Assembly: GCF_002796605.1 (NCBI RefSeq)
Contig: NZ_CP024924.1
Coordinates: 1 to 64,000 of the forward strand
Source of the DNA: Sphingomonas psychrotolerans
GTDB lineage: Bacteria > Pseudomonadota > Alphaproteobacteria > Sphingomonadales > Sphingomonadaceae
Length of the DNA: 64,000 nucleotides
Reading direction: 5' to 3'
The translations under genes were made by a program, and so were the position numbers. This document shows, in pieces, positions 9,142 through 16,702 of the stretch. The notes under the pieces were generated by a model. It had not been told where the DNA came from, ran no database searches, and worked only from the letters and a program-made list of their open reading frames with translations. Positions within the stretch are counted from its first letter, which is position 1. Every line of letters starts with the position of its first letter.

Positions 9142-10047
9142 TCAATCTAGCGTAGCGAGAAAATTCTGCATCACGTCCGCCGCACGGCGCTGGCGAAGAA
9201 TCCGCCTGTTGCGTGCGTCCTCATCCTCAACTGGGCCGGCATCATCGTTCTCGAAACGGGAGACAGCCGTCGGCCCGTCGCGCAGATGGCTCTCATCCGG
9301 GTTGGGATCAACAAAACGGACACGGAGCTTAGCAAGCGCGTCGTGGATCACGGCCTCGTGCGGGCCCTCCATCGCCGCCCTGAAGGTCGCCCGGAGCGCG
9401 TCAGCGCCGCCCTCATAGTGCTCAATGCAATACACCAGATCGTGCGCGTCCTTGGGCTCGGCACGGTGATCAAAGGCGAAGGCCTTGAGGCAGGTAAAAC
9501 TGACGATGTCGGCATAGCGCACGATCTCGGTTGCCCGGCCGCCGCCGTTCAGCAGTTCCGCGGTGATCTCGACTTTGTCGTGAAGATCGAAGACCATCGA
9601 GGCGTGAGGGATGTTGATTGCGGTAACGTTTCCCTCAGTCGGAAGCTCGGTCACGCGGCCGCCACTGAGCTCGGGCGAGTCTGCCAGAAACTCGATGATC
9701 ATGATGGCGCCACCCTCAATCTCAGCTCGCCAACGCCAGGACTGCTTTTTGCCTGCTTCGTTCTCCGCTCGCTCGAACCCCATCGCCCGCAGATTTTCTT
9801 CGAGCGTCTGATAGGCCTTGGTGTCGGTGAGCATGGCGATGTCGACGACGACATCGACGTCGCCGGTGCCGGCATGGCGCGGTATCTTTGGCGGGCGGGC
9901 CGTGATGATATAGCGCGGCGCGAGCCCGCCAACGAGAAAGACCGAATCCTTCCAGGGGCCCAAGCCGCGTAGGAGCGTCACAAGGACGCGTTCGCAGCCT
10001 TCAGTGACGGCAGCGGCATAGCCGCCGATGGTGCGAGGTTTGGCCAT
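9142..10047 (-). CDS. nucleotidyltransferase-fold protein, toxin-like partner of the upstream gene
   Basis: The gene encodes 301 residues, starting at the ATG at 10047 that overlaps the upstream stop (TGATG). VGGLAPRYI near residue 39, followed by TGDVDVVVDIAM, gives the hG-G...D-x-D pattern of minimal nucleotidyltransferases. A third carboxylate may be in IMIIEFLAD. Later segments (FTCLKAFAFDHRAEPKDAHD) match the helical half seen in AbiEii-like proteins. AbiEii-family proteins are toxins that modify tRNA or other targets with nucleotides. The translational overlap with a winged-helix gene is the typical arrangement of a type IV toxin-antitoxin pair. The acidic tail after residue 255 is family-unspecific. 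Confidence 0.75.
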   Translation of the reverse strand: MAKPRTIGGYAAAVTEGCERVLVTLLRGLGPWKDSVFLVGGLAPRYIITARPPKIPRHAGTGDVDVVVDIAMLTDTKAYQTLEENLRAMGFERAENEAGKKQSWRWRAEIEGGAIMIIEFLADSPELSGGRVTELPTEGNVTAINIPHASMVFDLHDKVEITAELLNGGGRATEIVRYADIVSFTCLKAFAFDHRAEPKDAHDLVYCIEHYEGGADALRATFRAAMEGPHEAVIHDALAKLRVRFVDPNPDESHLRDGPTAVSRFENDDAGPVEDEDARNRRILRQRRAADVMQNFLATLD

Positions 10048-11138
10048 CAGCGATCGAGCCTTTCCTGGCGCAGGTGCGCGGCCAGCTCCTTGGCCCGACC
10101 CGAGCCCTGAAGAAGATCGATATAGACCTGCAGAGGAGGAGCGAGGGCGACGCCATCGACGCGTTCTCCAACGGTCACGTCCCCTCGCGCTCTCGTCTCG
10201 ATGATCCCAAGATTCCACCCTTCGCTCACCGGCCGCGCTTGGAGCCTTTCAAGGGCCCGCTCCTGAGGTGGACCGGGCACGATCCGACAGCGCAGCTGCG
10301 AGACATTAGAGAGGTATGGCGCATAAGCTTGCGCGGCCACCTCCGCCGTTACAGCATAGGCGGCGTCGGCTTTCAGGCAGGCCTGATCGAGCTTGCGGGC
10401 CAGATTCTCGGTATCGGCGCCCGACACATAGTAGCGCCTCAGCTTTGCCGGCTTCTGGTCGCCGATGAAGGCGGTCCATGCGTCGAGCACAGGCCCGGGC
10501 GCGGACAGCCGGCGCAGCTTCGAGGGTCCGGAGCCCTCGACTTCGACCCATTCGCGGCGTTCCATCTCCCGCAGGGTGTCCGATGCCGTCGCGGCCGAGA
10601 CTTCGGCATCCTCGGCGATCTGTTTGACACTAACCCACGCAGGGCGTCTCGCGAATATTTCCTGCACGACTCGAGCTCGCTGGCCCTGAAAGATAGACCC
10701 GAAGGCCTTGTTGCTCTTCGCGGGAACCGGACGGTCTATGTAGACGAAGGTGCTCGGCGAGGGGATGTAGAGCGATCCGCCAAGGTCATAGAAGCCGATT
10801 TTTTCCGCGCGTAAAATGTCGCGCGCGCCCGGCGAGATCGCCCTGGCGACAAAGAAGGGTACGACTTCTCGATTGTAGCCAGCGTGATCGGCGAGATGGT
10901 TACGCAGCTGCCAGACCGCCTCGCGCACATCGCGCGGAAACGCTTCGCGCTTGGTTTCGACGAGCAGTTGGAGCGCCCGGCCGGCGACCATCGCATCGAC
11001 GATCGCATCAACCTTGCCGCCACGGGGCTTAAGCGCGACTTCACGCCCTTCAATCCAGGCCTGCCCCTCGGGCAAACCCCCAATCGCATCGATAAGCCCA
11101 TCAAGGAGCTCTTGCTCTTCCTGTTGAAACTTTAGCAT
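10047..11138 (-). CDS. PD-(D/E)XK-like plus winged-helix protein, AbiEi-like partner
   Basis: The gene encodes 363 residues. Residues 40-75 read VDAIVDAMV, LQLLVETKREAF and VREAVWQLRNH, an Asp followed by E-x-K like a PD-(D/E)XK nuclease core. IGFYDLGGSLYIP follows near residue 118. Residues 155-205 form a winged helix (VVQEIFARRPAWVSVKQIAED, then ATASDTLREMERREWV). The C-terminal part has YYVSGADTENLARKL and resembles the C-terminal domain of AbiEi-like regulators. It precedes and overlaps the nucleotidyltransferase gene by one base, as an antitoxin or repressor precedes its toxin. The nuclease-like domain is unusual for AbiEi; whether it is catalytic is not known. Confidence 0.65.
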   Translation of the reverse strand: MLKFQQEEQELLDGLIDAIGGLPEGQAWIEGREVALKPRGGKVDAIVDAMVAGRALQLLVETKREAFPRDVREAVWQLRNHLADHAGYNREVVPFFVARAISPGARDILRAEKIGFYDLGGSLYIPSPSTFVYIDRPVPAKSNKAFGSIFQGQRARVVQEIFARRPAWVSVKQIAEDAEVSAATASDTLREMERREWVEVEGSGPSKLRRLSAPGPVLDAWTAFIGDQKPAKLRRYYVSGADTENLARKLDQACLKADAAYAVTAEVAAQAYAPYLSNVSQLRCRIVPGPPQERALERLQARPVSEGWNLGIIETRARGDVTVGERVDGVALAPPLQVYIDLLQGSGRAKELAAHLRQERLDR

Positions 11139-11171
11139 ATTTACTGCCCATTGAATAAGGGCTCTCTGTCA

Positions 11172-11196
11172 CATATTCGGCTGTTTGTCCATATTC
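11172..11196. repeat. paired CATATTC repeats, candidate operator
   Basis: CATATTC occurs at 11172-11178 and again at 11190-11196, 18 bases apart, and TTGAATAA at 11151-11158 is a partial inverted copy. They lie 30-60 bases upstream of the ATG of the AbiEi-like gene at 11138. Helically phased repeats at this distance suit autoregulation by the winged-helix protein. No binding is shown. Confidence 0.35.
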
Positions 11197-11235
11197 AGTG
11201 TGCAGTGAATTCGCCAACGGGTCGATATTACGTCG

Positions 11236-11272
11236 TTTCACCGAAAAGGCCTCTTCAACGCGTCGTTGAAAA
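11236..11272. repeat. 37-bp palindromic element, copy A
   Basis: The structure is TTTCACCGAA-N8-TTCAAC-N5-GTTGAAAA. The TTCAAC/GTTGAA arms form an inverted repeat with a 5-base centre (GCGTC). A second copy with identical spacing but different centre and N8 sequence lies at 13381-13417, on the other side of the phospholipase-D-like gene. In both copies CCTCAT follows a few bases later. The 507-base gap 11139-11645 that contains it otherwise shows only the operator-like repeats and no convincing gene. Confidence 0.6.
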
Positions 11273-11645
11273 GCCTCATCGGCTGAAAAAGGTGGACGAG
11301 ACAGTCGATGCCGAGAACCATCTGTGGGACCAGCCGTTCTACGACGATTTCCGCGACCGCGTCGTCGCGTGCGCGAGGTCGTTCACATGGCGTCGTCAAG
11401 CATCCCGTGTCGTCGCCGCAGAGCCGGGACATGCGGGAAGACCGGAGCAGCGATCCCAGCAGCAACGGGCGGCCAATGACGCCGGTCGGCGGCTTGACTG
11501 GACCGTGGGAAGATGGCCCGGACTTGCCGTGTAGTTGGCAGAGAGGAGATCAAGTTCGATTTGTGTCGCGCGCAAGTCATGGAACAGCGCTATCTTAGGT
11601 AAATTGCGATACGCCCAGCGTGGAGCTTCGGTGGGGGGAACAGCT

Positions 11646-13343
11646 ATGATCGCGCTCAAGGTCTGCTCGAACGCAGACGATGTCCATCTCGTCTGGAACC
11701 ACGATGCGGATATTCCGCAGTGCCTGGGTTTCGCCATTGAGTGCAAGCGCGGGGACAACCCTCCCAAGTACCTCTCCAATCGCGTTGGGTTCGAAGACGA
11801 CGTGGAGACGGATGCAGATGGCAACCAGCTGACGGCGCGGTCGTCGCAGCTCTGGCCGTTCCAGCGCTACGACTGGACGGACCATGCCGCGGATCTTGGC
11901 GACCAGATCGCCTATCGTGTTGTCGCGCGGGTTGTCGGAGCGGATGGCGAGCTTCGGGATGGGCCGGCAAGCGACTGGTCGCCGATGCTGACCTTGAGCG
12001 CCGACTGCGGCGACGGCGTCAGCGTTCACTTCAACCGCGGCTATGTGCTTTCTCAGTTCATGGCCCGCTACATGAAGCGAAAGGGAATAACGCTTCAGGA
12101 ACTGAAGGCGACCGCCGTCGTCGTCAGCGAGCAAGTCGATCACGAAGCCCGTGCGTTTCTCGGCGGAACGCTGCGCGCGTGCCTGCTTGCGATGATGAAG
12201 GAGGTTGAGGAGACCGCGGATCTCGAACTTCATGCGGCGCTTTACGAGTTGGACGATGAAGAGCTTATCGATGCCTTGGCGGCGATCGGACGACGCGCAC
12301 ACATCGTGCTCGCGAACGGTAGCGTCGACAAGCAGGGCGAGGACCAGAATGCAGAAGCCCGGACGGCGCTCAACGACGCGGAGTGCTTGGTCCATGACCG
12401 GTTTCTTGCTCCCGACGGCCTGGCGCACAACAAGTTCGTCGTGATCGGCCGCCGCGCCGGCGAGGCCTTCATTCCCGAAAAGGTCTGGACAGGAAGCACC
12501 AACTGGACCCCCACGGGTCTTTGCACGCAGTTGAACAACGGCATCATGCTGGAGAACGCGGAGCTCGCCGCGCGCTTCGAAGCGCAGTTCGCGCTGCTGG
12601 CCGAGTCCGGCGATGAGATCACCGACGCGCTGCTTGCGTCGAATGACGAGCCTTTGCGGGATTTGCCGCTCGGAGGCGCTCTGGTCGACAGCTGGTTCTC
12701 TCCCTTCTCGACCCAGATCGATACCGAGGCGCTGGTCGAACTCGTGAAGAGTGCGAAACAGGGCATCTTCTTCGTAATGTTCCAGCCCGGCAACGAACCC
12801 GTCCGGACCCTCCTGGAAATGCAGGGGCAGAAGGACCTCTATGTGCGCGGCGTCGCTACCCGGTTCACCGGCGCTGGTCTCGAAGAGTTCAAATTGCTGA
12901 AGCAGAACTCCGAGGACTTCTTCCTGGACGCAACTCAGGCCTCGGGCGTCGGGAAGACAGTGGGCGAGTGGGCCGTCGAGGGCACCGCAGCCGAATTTCG
13001 CCAAAGCATCGGCCACGCGATCACCCATTCCAAGGTGTTGGTGATCGATCCGTTCACCGATGATCCCATCGTCGTTACGGGCTCACACAATTTCTCGAAG
13101 TCGGCAAGCGAGAAGAATGACGAGAACTTCCTTGTCATCCGCGGCCATAGCGGCGTTGCCATGCACTACGCGATTAATGCCATGCAGACCTACAGCCACT
13201 ATCGTTGGCGCGCCTATCTCGATGAGGCAGCGCGCGAACATCGCGATCCCTTCCAGTTTCTGTCGCGCAGTCCGAACTGGCAACGCCGCCGCAAGACAGG
13301 TGAGACACGACGCATGCTTGCCTTCTGGCTGCCCCAGGACTGA
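11646..13343 (+). CDS. phospholipase D-family protein with two HKD motifs
   Basis: The gene encodes 565 residues. The start is the ATG at 11646, after a purine-rich GGTGGGGGGAA site; the frame is open upstream. The first about 100 residues look like a beta-sandwich domain. Two phospholipase-D half-motifs follow: HNKFVVIG with WTGSTNWT (from about residue 261) and HSKVLVID with VTGSHNFSKSA (from about residue 460). Two HKD halves in one chain form one active site, able to cleave phosphodiesters in lipid or nucleic acid. There is no signal peptide, so it is probably cytoplasmic. It stands alone between the two copies of a 37-bp element, in a region of toxin-antitoxin and nuclease genes, which makes a DNA-directed or defensive role plausible but unproven. 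Confidence 0.8.
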   Translation: MIALKVCSNADDVHLVWNHDADIPQCLGFAIECKRGDNPPKYLSNRVGFEDDVETDADGNQLTARSSQLWPFQRYDWTDHAADLGDQIAYRVVARVVGADGELRDGPASDWSPMLTLSADCGDGVSVHFNRGYVLSQFMARYMKRKGITLQELKATAVVVSEQVDHEARAFLGGTLRACLLAMMKEVEETADLELHAALYELDDEELIDALAAIGRRAHIVLANGSVDKQGEDQNAEARTALNDAECLVHDRFLAPDGLAHNKFVVIGRRAGEAFIPEKVWTGSTNWTPTGLCTQLNNGIMLENAELAARFEAQFALLAESGDEITDALLASNDEPLRDLPLGGALVDSWFSPFSTQIDTEALVELVKSAKQGIFFVMFQPGNEPVRTLLEMQGQKDLYVRGVATRFTGAGLEEFKLLKQNSEDFFLDATQASGVGKTVGEWAVEGTAAEFRQSIGHAITHSKVLVIDPFTDDPIVVTGSHNFSKSASEKNDENFLVIRGHSGVAMHYAINAMQTYSHYRWRAYLDEAAREHRDPFQFLSRSPNWQRRRKTGETRRMLAFWLPQD

Positions 13344-13380
13344 CGTCCCGCCGCTCCGAACGACAGCGGGGCCAGGCCAA

Positions 13381-13417
13381 TTTCACCGAATGGGTCGTTT
13401 CAACGGATTGTTGAAAA
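13381..13417. repeat. 37-bp palindromic element, copy B
   Basis: Same pattern and spacing as copy A at 11236-11272: TTTCACCGAA-N8-TTCAAC-N5-GTTGAAAA, here with centre GGATT. It begins 38 bases after the phospholipase-D-like stop and ends 9 bases before the dif-like site of the recombinase gene. Confidence 0.6.
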
Positions 13418-13426
13418 CGAAACCTC

Positions 13427-13454
13427 ATGTCCGATAACCGCGATTCTCGGACAT
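13427..13454. promoter_or_regulatory. 28-bp dif-like inverted repeat upstream of the recombinase
   Basis: Two 11-base arms, ATGTCCGATAA and the inverted ATGTCCGAGAA (one mismatch), flank a 6-base centre, CCGCGA. This is the 11-6-11 layout of core sites used by Xer-type tyrosine recombinases, and it lies 60 bases before the recombinase ATG. It may be the recombination site of that enzyme, or an operator. The half-site TGTCCGA also recurs in the operator array at 16277-16396. Confidence 0.5.
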
Positions 13455-13461
13455 AGCATTT

Positions 13462-13476
13462 GGCAACGAGGTTGCC
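13462..13476. repeat. short perfect palindrome in the recombinase leader
   Basis: GGCAAC-GAG-GTTGCC is a perfect 6-base inverted repeat with a 3-base centre. It is between the dif-like site and the recombinase ATG and spans an alternative TTG start at 13460. It could form a leader hairpin or bind a regulator. Confidence 0.35.
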
Positions 13477-13513
13477 CCCGGTTAACATCGCGCGACCACC
13501 AGCACGAGACGCT

Positions 13514-14515
13514 ATGAGCCGCGACCAACTCCCGATCTCGACCGACCTGCCCGGCGACCTGCTGGCCGAGATCGAGGGCGCGCGCCACACCCTGGCAGCC
13601 TCCAAGGCCAGCTCGACCCAAAAGGCCTATGCGTCGGACTGGGAGCGGTTCTGCGACTTCTGCGATGCGCGCAACGTCGAGGCGCTTCCCGCACATCCCG
13701 ATATGGTCGCGCTGTTTGCTCATGTCGAAGCCGAGGGCGGCATCGCCCCGGTTACGATCGGCCGGCGCATCGCGGCCATCAACCACCACCATCGCGAGGC
13801 GGGCCTTGCCTCGCCGGCCGCGCGCGACGGAGCGGGCATCATCGCCCAAATGATGGGCGGCGTCCGCCGGAAATATGCGCGGAAGAAGGGACAGAAGGCA
13901 CCGGCGGAAGCGGACGTGCTCAAGGCCATGATCGCGACGATCGAGGGCACGGGGATCAGGGCGACGCGGGATCGGGCGATCCTGGCGCTGGGTATGGCGG
14001 GCGCTTTCCGGCGCTCGGAGATCGCCGACATGCAGCTCGACGCGCTGCAGTTCGTACCTTCTGGTCTGCGGATCACCATCCCGCGCTCGAAGCGCGACCA
14101 GGAAGCGCTGGGCCAGGTTATTGCCATTCCCGAAGGCAGGTTCATTCGGCCGGTCGCATCGCTGCGCACCTGGTTGGAGGCGGCAGGGATGAACGACCCG
14201 GATCCTGTCACCGGGGAACCGCGCCAGGGGCCGGTATTCCGTCGTTTGACCCGATCGGACGGCGTCACCGAGGATCCGATCACCGACAAGACGGTCGCGC
14301 GCCTGGTCAAGGCGACCGCAGCCGCGGCGGGGCTCGATTCCTCAGCCTATTCCGGCCACTCGCTGCGCGCCGGCTTTCTGACCGAGGCGGCGGCCAAGCG
14401 GGCGAACCTGTTCAAAATGAAGGACCACTCGCGGCATAAGTCACTCGACACGGTCGCGGATTACGTCCGCGATGCTTCAATCTTCGATGATCATGCCGGC
14501 GAGCAGTTCCTGTGA
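13514..14515 (+). CDS. tyrosine recombinase/integrase
   Basis: The gene encodes 333 residues from the ATG at 13514; a TTG at 13460 would add 18. The N-terminal SAM-like domain (STQKAYASDWERFCDFC, residues about 35-52) binds DNA arms. The catalytic domain shows the first Arg in GMAGAFRRSEIADM, the H-x-x-R box in YSGHSLRAGF, a His-containing segment HSRHKSLDTV and the nucleophile Tyr in VADYVRDA. It belongs to the group of plasmid-borne integrases common in alphaproteobacteria, which resolve multimers or move cassettes. A dif-like 28-bp site directly upstream is the obvious candidate substrate. It converges with the AbiEii gene, with a 63-base gap. Confidence 0.9.
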   Translation: MSRDQLPISTDLPGDLLAEIEGARHTLAASKASSTQKAYASDWERFCDFCDARNVEALPAHPDMVALFAHVEAEGGIAPVTIGRRIAAINHHHREAGLASPAARDGAGIIAQMMGGVRRKYARKKGQKAPAEADVLKAMIATIEGTGIRATRDRAILALGMAGAFRRSEIADMQLDALQFVPSGLRITIPRSKRDQEALGQVIAIPEGRFIRPVASLRTWLEAAGMNDPDPVTGEPRQGPVFRRLTRSDGVTEDPITDKTVARLVKATAAAAGLDSSAYSGHSLRAGFLTEAAAKRANLFKMKDHSRHKSLDTVADYVRDASIFDDHAGEQFL

Positions 14516-14578
14516 GAGCGATGCGGAAAAGTGGTGACGTCGTGCCGGGCGATCAGCTCTCACGCTTGCGCGCGGATT

Positions 14579-15631
14579 TCAGTCCCGCTCGCTTAGCGCG
14601 TTGAGCCTTGCTTCCAAACTGGCGATGTTTTCGATCACCTCCGCAAAGGGCGGGGCTGGGCCAAAGATCATGCCCTGCATGGCACTGTAGTCGCGAGCGA
14701 GTGCATCATACATGTCGCCTTCAGGCGTGAGTGCGAAGGTTGGTGGATGCGCGCTCGCCAAGTCGAACGCTGGCCGATTGAAAAATACACGAGCATGCGC
14801 GACGCAGTCGGCGCCTAGCGCCATATCCTCAGTGGCACGTGAGCCCACCTCGGATCCGAGCAACTGATCCATATCGTAGTAATGGCGCGAGACGCGGTGA
14901 CCGTCCTGACGGAGCGAGCCTTTGCTGTCGAACCAGCGGCGGAGGCCATGAAGAATGACGACCTTGTCCCAAAAAGTTCGTTCGGCGTCGACGATGGTGA
15001 CGTTCGGCACGATCAAATCGAATTGAGGCACATCCTCGCTGAGGTAAGGCCGCACGGTACGTTGGGAATTGGGGTCGAGCGCCGACTTGGCACCGGACTC
15101 GATTCGCACCAACTTGTCGACATAGCCGTCCGCCGGCGTCGCCGACGGATATTGGACGAGCAAAGTCTGCAGATCCTTGTCGCGTCTGATCACGAGGCGC
15201 TCCGCGGCGATCCCGGTCCGCTCCGCCGTCGCCGCCGCCAATTCGGTCAGATTGGCAAACAGCGGTCCGCCGATATAGGCTTCGCAGGCTAGGCGGATTG
15301 CATCGAGTGCCTTTTCCCGCTTCTTCCCGCTCAGTTTCTGCAATTCGTCAACGCTGTGTGCCTCCCCGAGATCATCGCGGAAGACGGTGACGTCGATGTC
15401 TTCGGAAAAGCGCTGGATCAGCCCGAAGCCCTTGGAAAGCGACGTGCCGCCCTTGAAGAGCAGGCGCGGCCCATCCGGAGGGCCGTTGAATAGGGCGTCG
15501 AGTGTCCAGCAGACCCAGAAATCCTTCTCGACGTTCTGTGCTGTTGTGCCGATCCGCTGGGCGGTGGTGTTGAACAGGCCCGCGCGGGTCTCGTCGTCAG
15601 CTCTTAGGATCTCGTCATAAGCCGGGTTCAT
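14579..15631 (-). CDS. AbiEii/AbiGii-family nucleotidyltransferase toxin
   Basis: The gene encodes 350 residues; the ATG at 15631 overlaps the upstream stop (ATGA). The nucleotidyltransferase core is clear: LLFKGGTSLSKGFGLI followed by RFSEDIDVTVF, with the two catalytic Asp residues in DID. EKDFWVCWTLDALF precedes it, as is typical. Later, VTIVDAERTFWDKVVILHGL and HRVSRHYYDMDQLL are hallmark segments of the AbiEii family. These are toxins of type IV toxin-antitoxin systems that stabilise plasmids and can abort phage infection. The antitoxin-like gene lies immediately upstream in the same operon. Confidence 0.9.
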   Translation of the reverse strand: MNPAYDEILRADDETRAGLFNTTAQRIGTTAQNVEKDFWVCWTLDALFNGPPDGPRLLFKGGTSLSKGFGLIQRFSEDIDVTVFRDDLGEAHSVDELQKLSGKKREKALDAIRLACEAYIGGPLFANLTELAAATAERTGIAAERLVIRRDKDLQTLLVQYPSATPADGYVDKLVRIESGAKSALDPNSQRTVRPYLSEDVPQFDLIVPNVTIVDAERTFWDKVVILHGLRRWFDSKGSLRQDGHRVSRHYYDMDQLLGSEVGSRATEDMALGADCVAHARVFFNRPAFDLASAHPPTFALTPEGDMYDALARDYSAMQGMIFGPAPPFAEVIENIASLEARLNALSERD

Positions 15632-16278
15632 GCGTTGCTTGCCTCCGGCACCAACAGGGGCCGGAGCAGGTCCTGCATCCAGGAGGGCAGCGTCGGCAAT
15701 CCTTCGATCAGGTCGCGTCGGATCGCTTGGGCTTGGGACCCATGGTTGACCAGAACATTGAGCTTGTCGACGAGATCGCCACGGGTATCTGCGGTGTCGG
15801 TATCCCGCAGCCAGTGCAATGCCTGGATCAACCGCATCGCCGGGCGCCCCGCCCAATATAATTTGCTCGCCGCCGTCGGCTTAAACGTGATCTCGAGCTT
15901 TCCCAGCCGGATCGGTTTCAGACGCGCGTCGGCATGCACGACAATCTTGGCGGGCACGGCATTCGTCAGACCGAGATCGTTGGCGGCAGTCAGTCCGTCG
16001 ACCAGCACCCTGATCTGGTCTCGGCGTGCGATCGCGTCGATAACGCCTCGGGGATCGGGCGCGTTGAGCTGTCCAGTCAGTCGATTGCTGGTCGGCTGAT
16101 CGTACAGGCCGCGATCAATTCGTCGCAGCTGGTCGGACCCGACGAGGCGCTGGAGCGTCTTGTCCACGGCGTCGCGATTGCCGAGGTCAAGGAAGTCGCT
16201 CGGTGTCCAGACCGATCGAGCGGGCGCTTGCTTGATGCGCGTTAAAATCGCGGCCTTGAGGTCGGGAGCGGATGCCAT
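15628..16278 (-). CDS. AbiEi-like antitoxin (DUF6088 type)
   Basis: The gene encodes 216 residues; the start is taken at the ATG at 16278, which sits at the edge of the operator array. Upstream the frame is open only because the repeats carry no stop. The N-terminal winged helix is KAAILTRIKQ, WTPSDFLDLG and AVDKTLQRLVGSDQLRRIDRGLYD. A beta-rich second domain follows, with VLVDGLTAANDLGLT and IVVHADARLKPI. AbiEi proteins repress their own promoter by binding inverted repeats and neutralise AbiEii. The triple repeat upstream and the 4-base overlap with the toxin gene fit this exactly. Confidence 0.85.
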   Translation of the reverse strand: MASAPDLKAAILTRIKQAPARSVWTPSDFLDLGNRDAVDKTLQRLVGSDQLRRIDRGLYDQPTSNRLTGQLNAPDPRGVIDAIARRDQIRVLVDGLTAANDLGLTNAVPAKIVVHADARLKPIRLGKLEITFKPTAASKLYWAGRPAMRLIQALHWLRDTDTADTRGDLVDKLNVLVNHGSQAQAIRRDLIEGLPTLPSWMQDLLRPLLVPEASNA

Positions 16279-16396
16279 GTCCGAAGCGTGTATACAGATT
16301 TCGGACAATGGCAAGTTTCGATGTCCGAAGCGTGTAGGCATATTTCGGACAATGGCAAGTTTCGATGTCCGAAGCGTGTAGGCATATTTCGGACAA
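16277..16396. repeat. triple 44-bp operator-like repeat upstream of the AbiE pair
   Basis: Copies start at 16277, 16321 and 16365 with an exact 44-base period; the third is cut after 32 bases. Each contains TGTCCGAA-N14-TTCGGACA, an inverted repeat, followed in full copies by a constant AATGGCAAGTTTCG spacer. The first copy includes the ATG of the antitoxin gene. AbiEi-type repressors bind inverted repeats at their own promoter, so this is most simply a three-site operator. The half-site matches the dif-like site 3 kb away. Confidence 0.75.
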
Positions 16397-16495
16397 GCCG
16401 GATGAGCGGCATGGCTGCAAAAGGCGCCTTCAAGAGGCTGATCTACTTGAGCCCAGCGCAATAATCTGGTACTTGAGGGAGGTTCGGAGATCGAC

Positions 16496-16696
16496 ATGAG
16501 CCGGTTAGATTACACTCTGTTCGCTTCCACGCAGACAAATCCCGGCGGTCCAATCGTCCAGTACGTCGATGACGAACCGATTCCGATCGAGCTTTCGACC
16601 GACTCCGCTGGAAATCCCACACGCGCGGGTTTGATCGGTTACGCGATCGCCTATGCTATAGCGTTCGGGGCGGCCGCCTATTTCCTGCTGATCTGA
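16496..16696 (+). CDS. small single-pass membrane protein
   Basis: The gene encodes 66 residues: a polar N-terminal part of about 42, then a hydrophobic segment from about 44 to 66 (GLIGYAIAYAIAFGAA and onward) at the very C-terminus. GAGGTTCGGAG precedes the ATG at a proper distance. It is convergent with traG, with a 6-base gap, and follows the AbiE operator region on the opposite strand. A tail-anchored topology is predicted. Function unknown. Confidence 0.6.
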   Translation: MSRLDYTLFASTQTNPGGPIVQYVDDEPIPIELSTDSAGNPTRAGLIGYAIAYAIAFGAAAYFLLI

Positions 16697-16702
16697 TACA
16701 GA

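Noticed and set aside
11151..11534. Open frame of 127 codons between the AbiEi-like and phospholipase-D-like genes
   Set aside because: No ribosome-binding site, low-complexity basic composition, and it runs through the palindromic element and operator-like repeats.
11595..13028. Long minus-strand frame (477 codons) opposite the phospholipase-D-like gene
   Set aside because: The plus strand encodes clear HKD motifs; the opposite frame is a high-GC shadow without recognisable domains.
16277..16396. CRISPR array
   Set aside because: Only three copies, the spacers between palindromes are identical, and the repeats sit at the promoter of an AbiE pair, so an operator fits better.
16279..16497. 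N-terminal extension of the AbiEi-like protein through the repeats
   Set aside because: The extension simply translates the 44-base repeats; the family N-terminus begins at the ATG at 16278.
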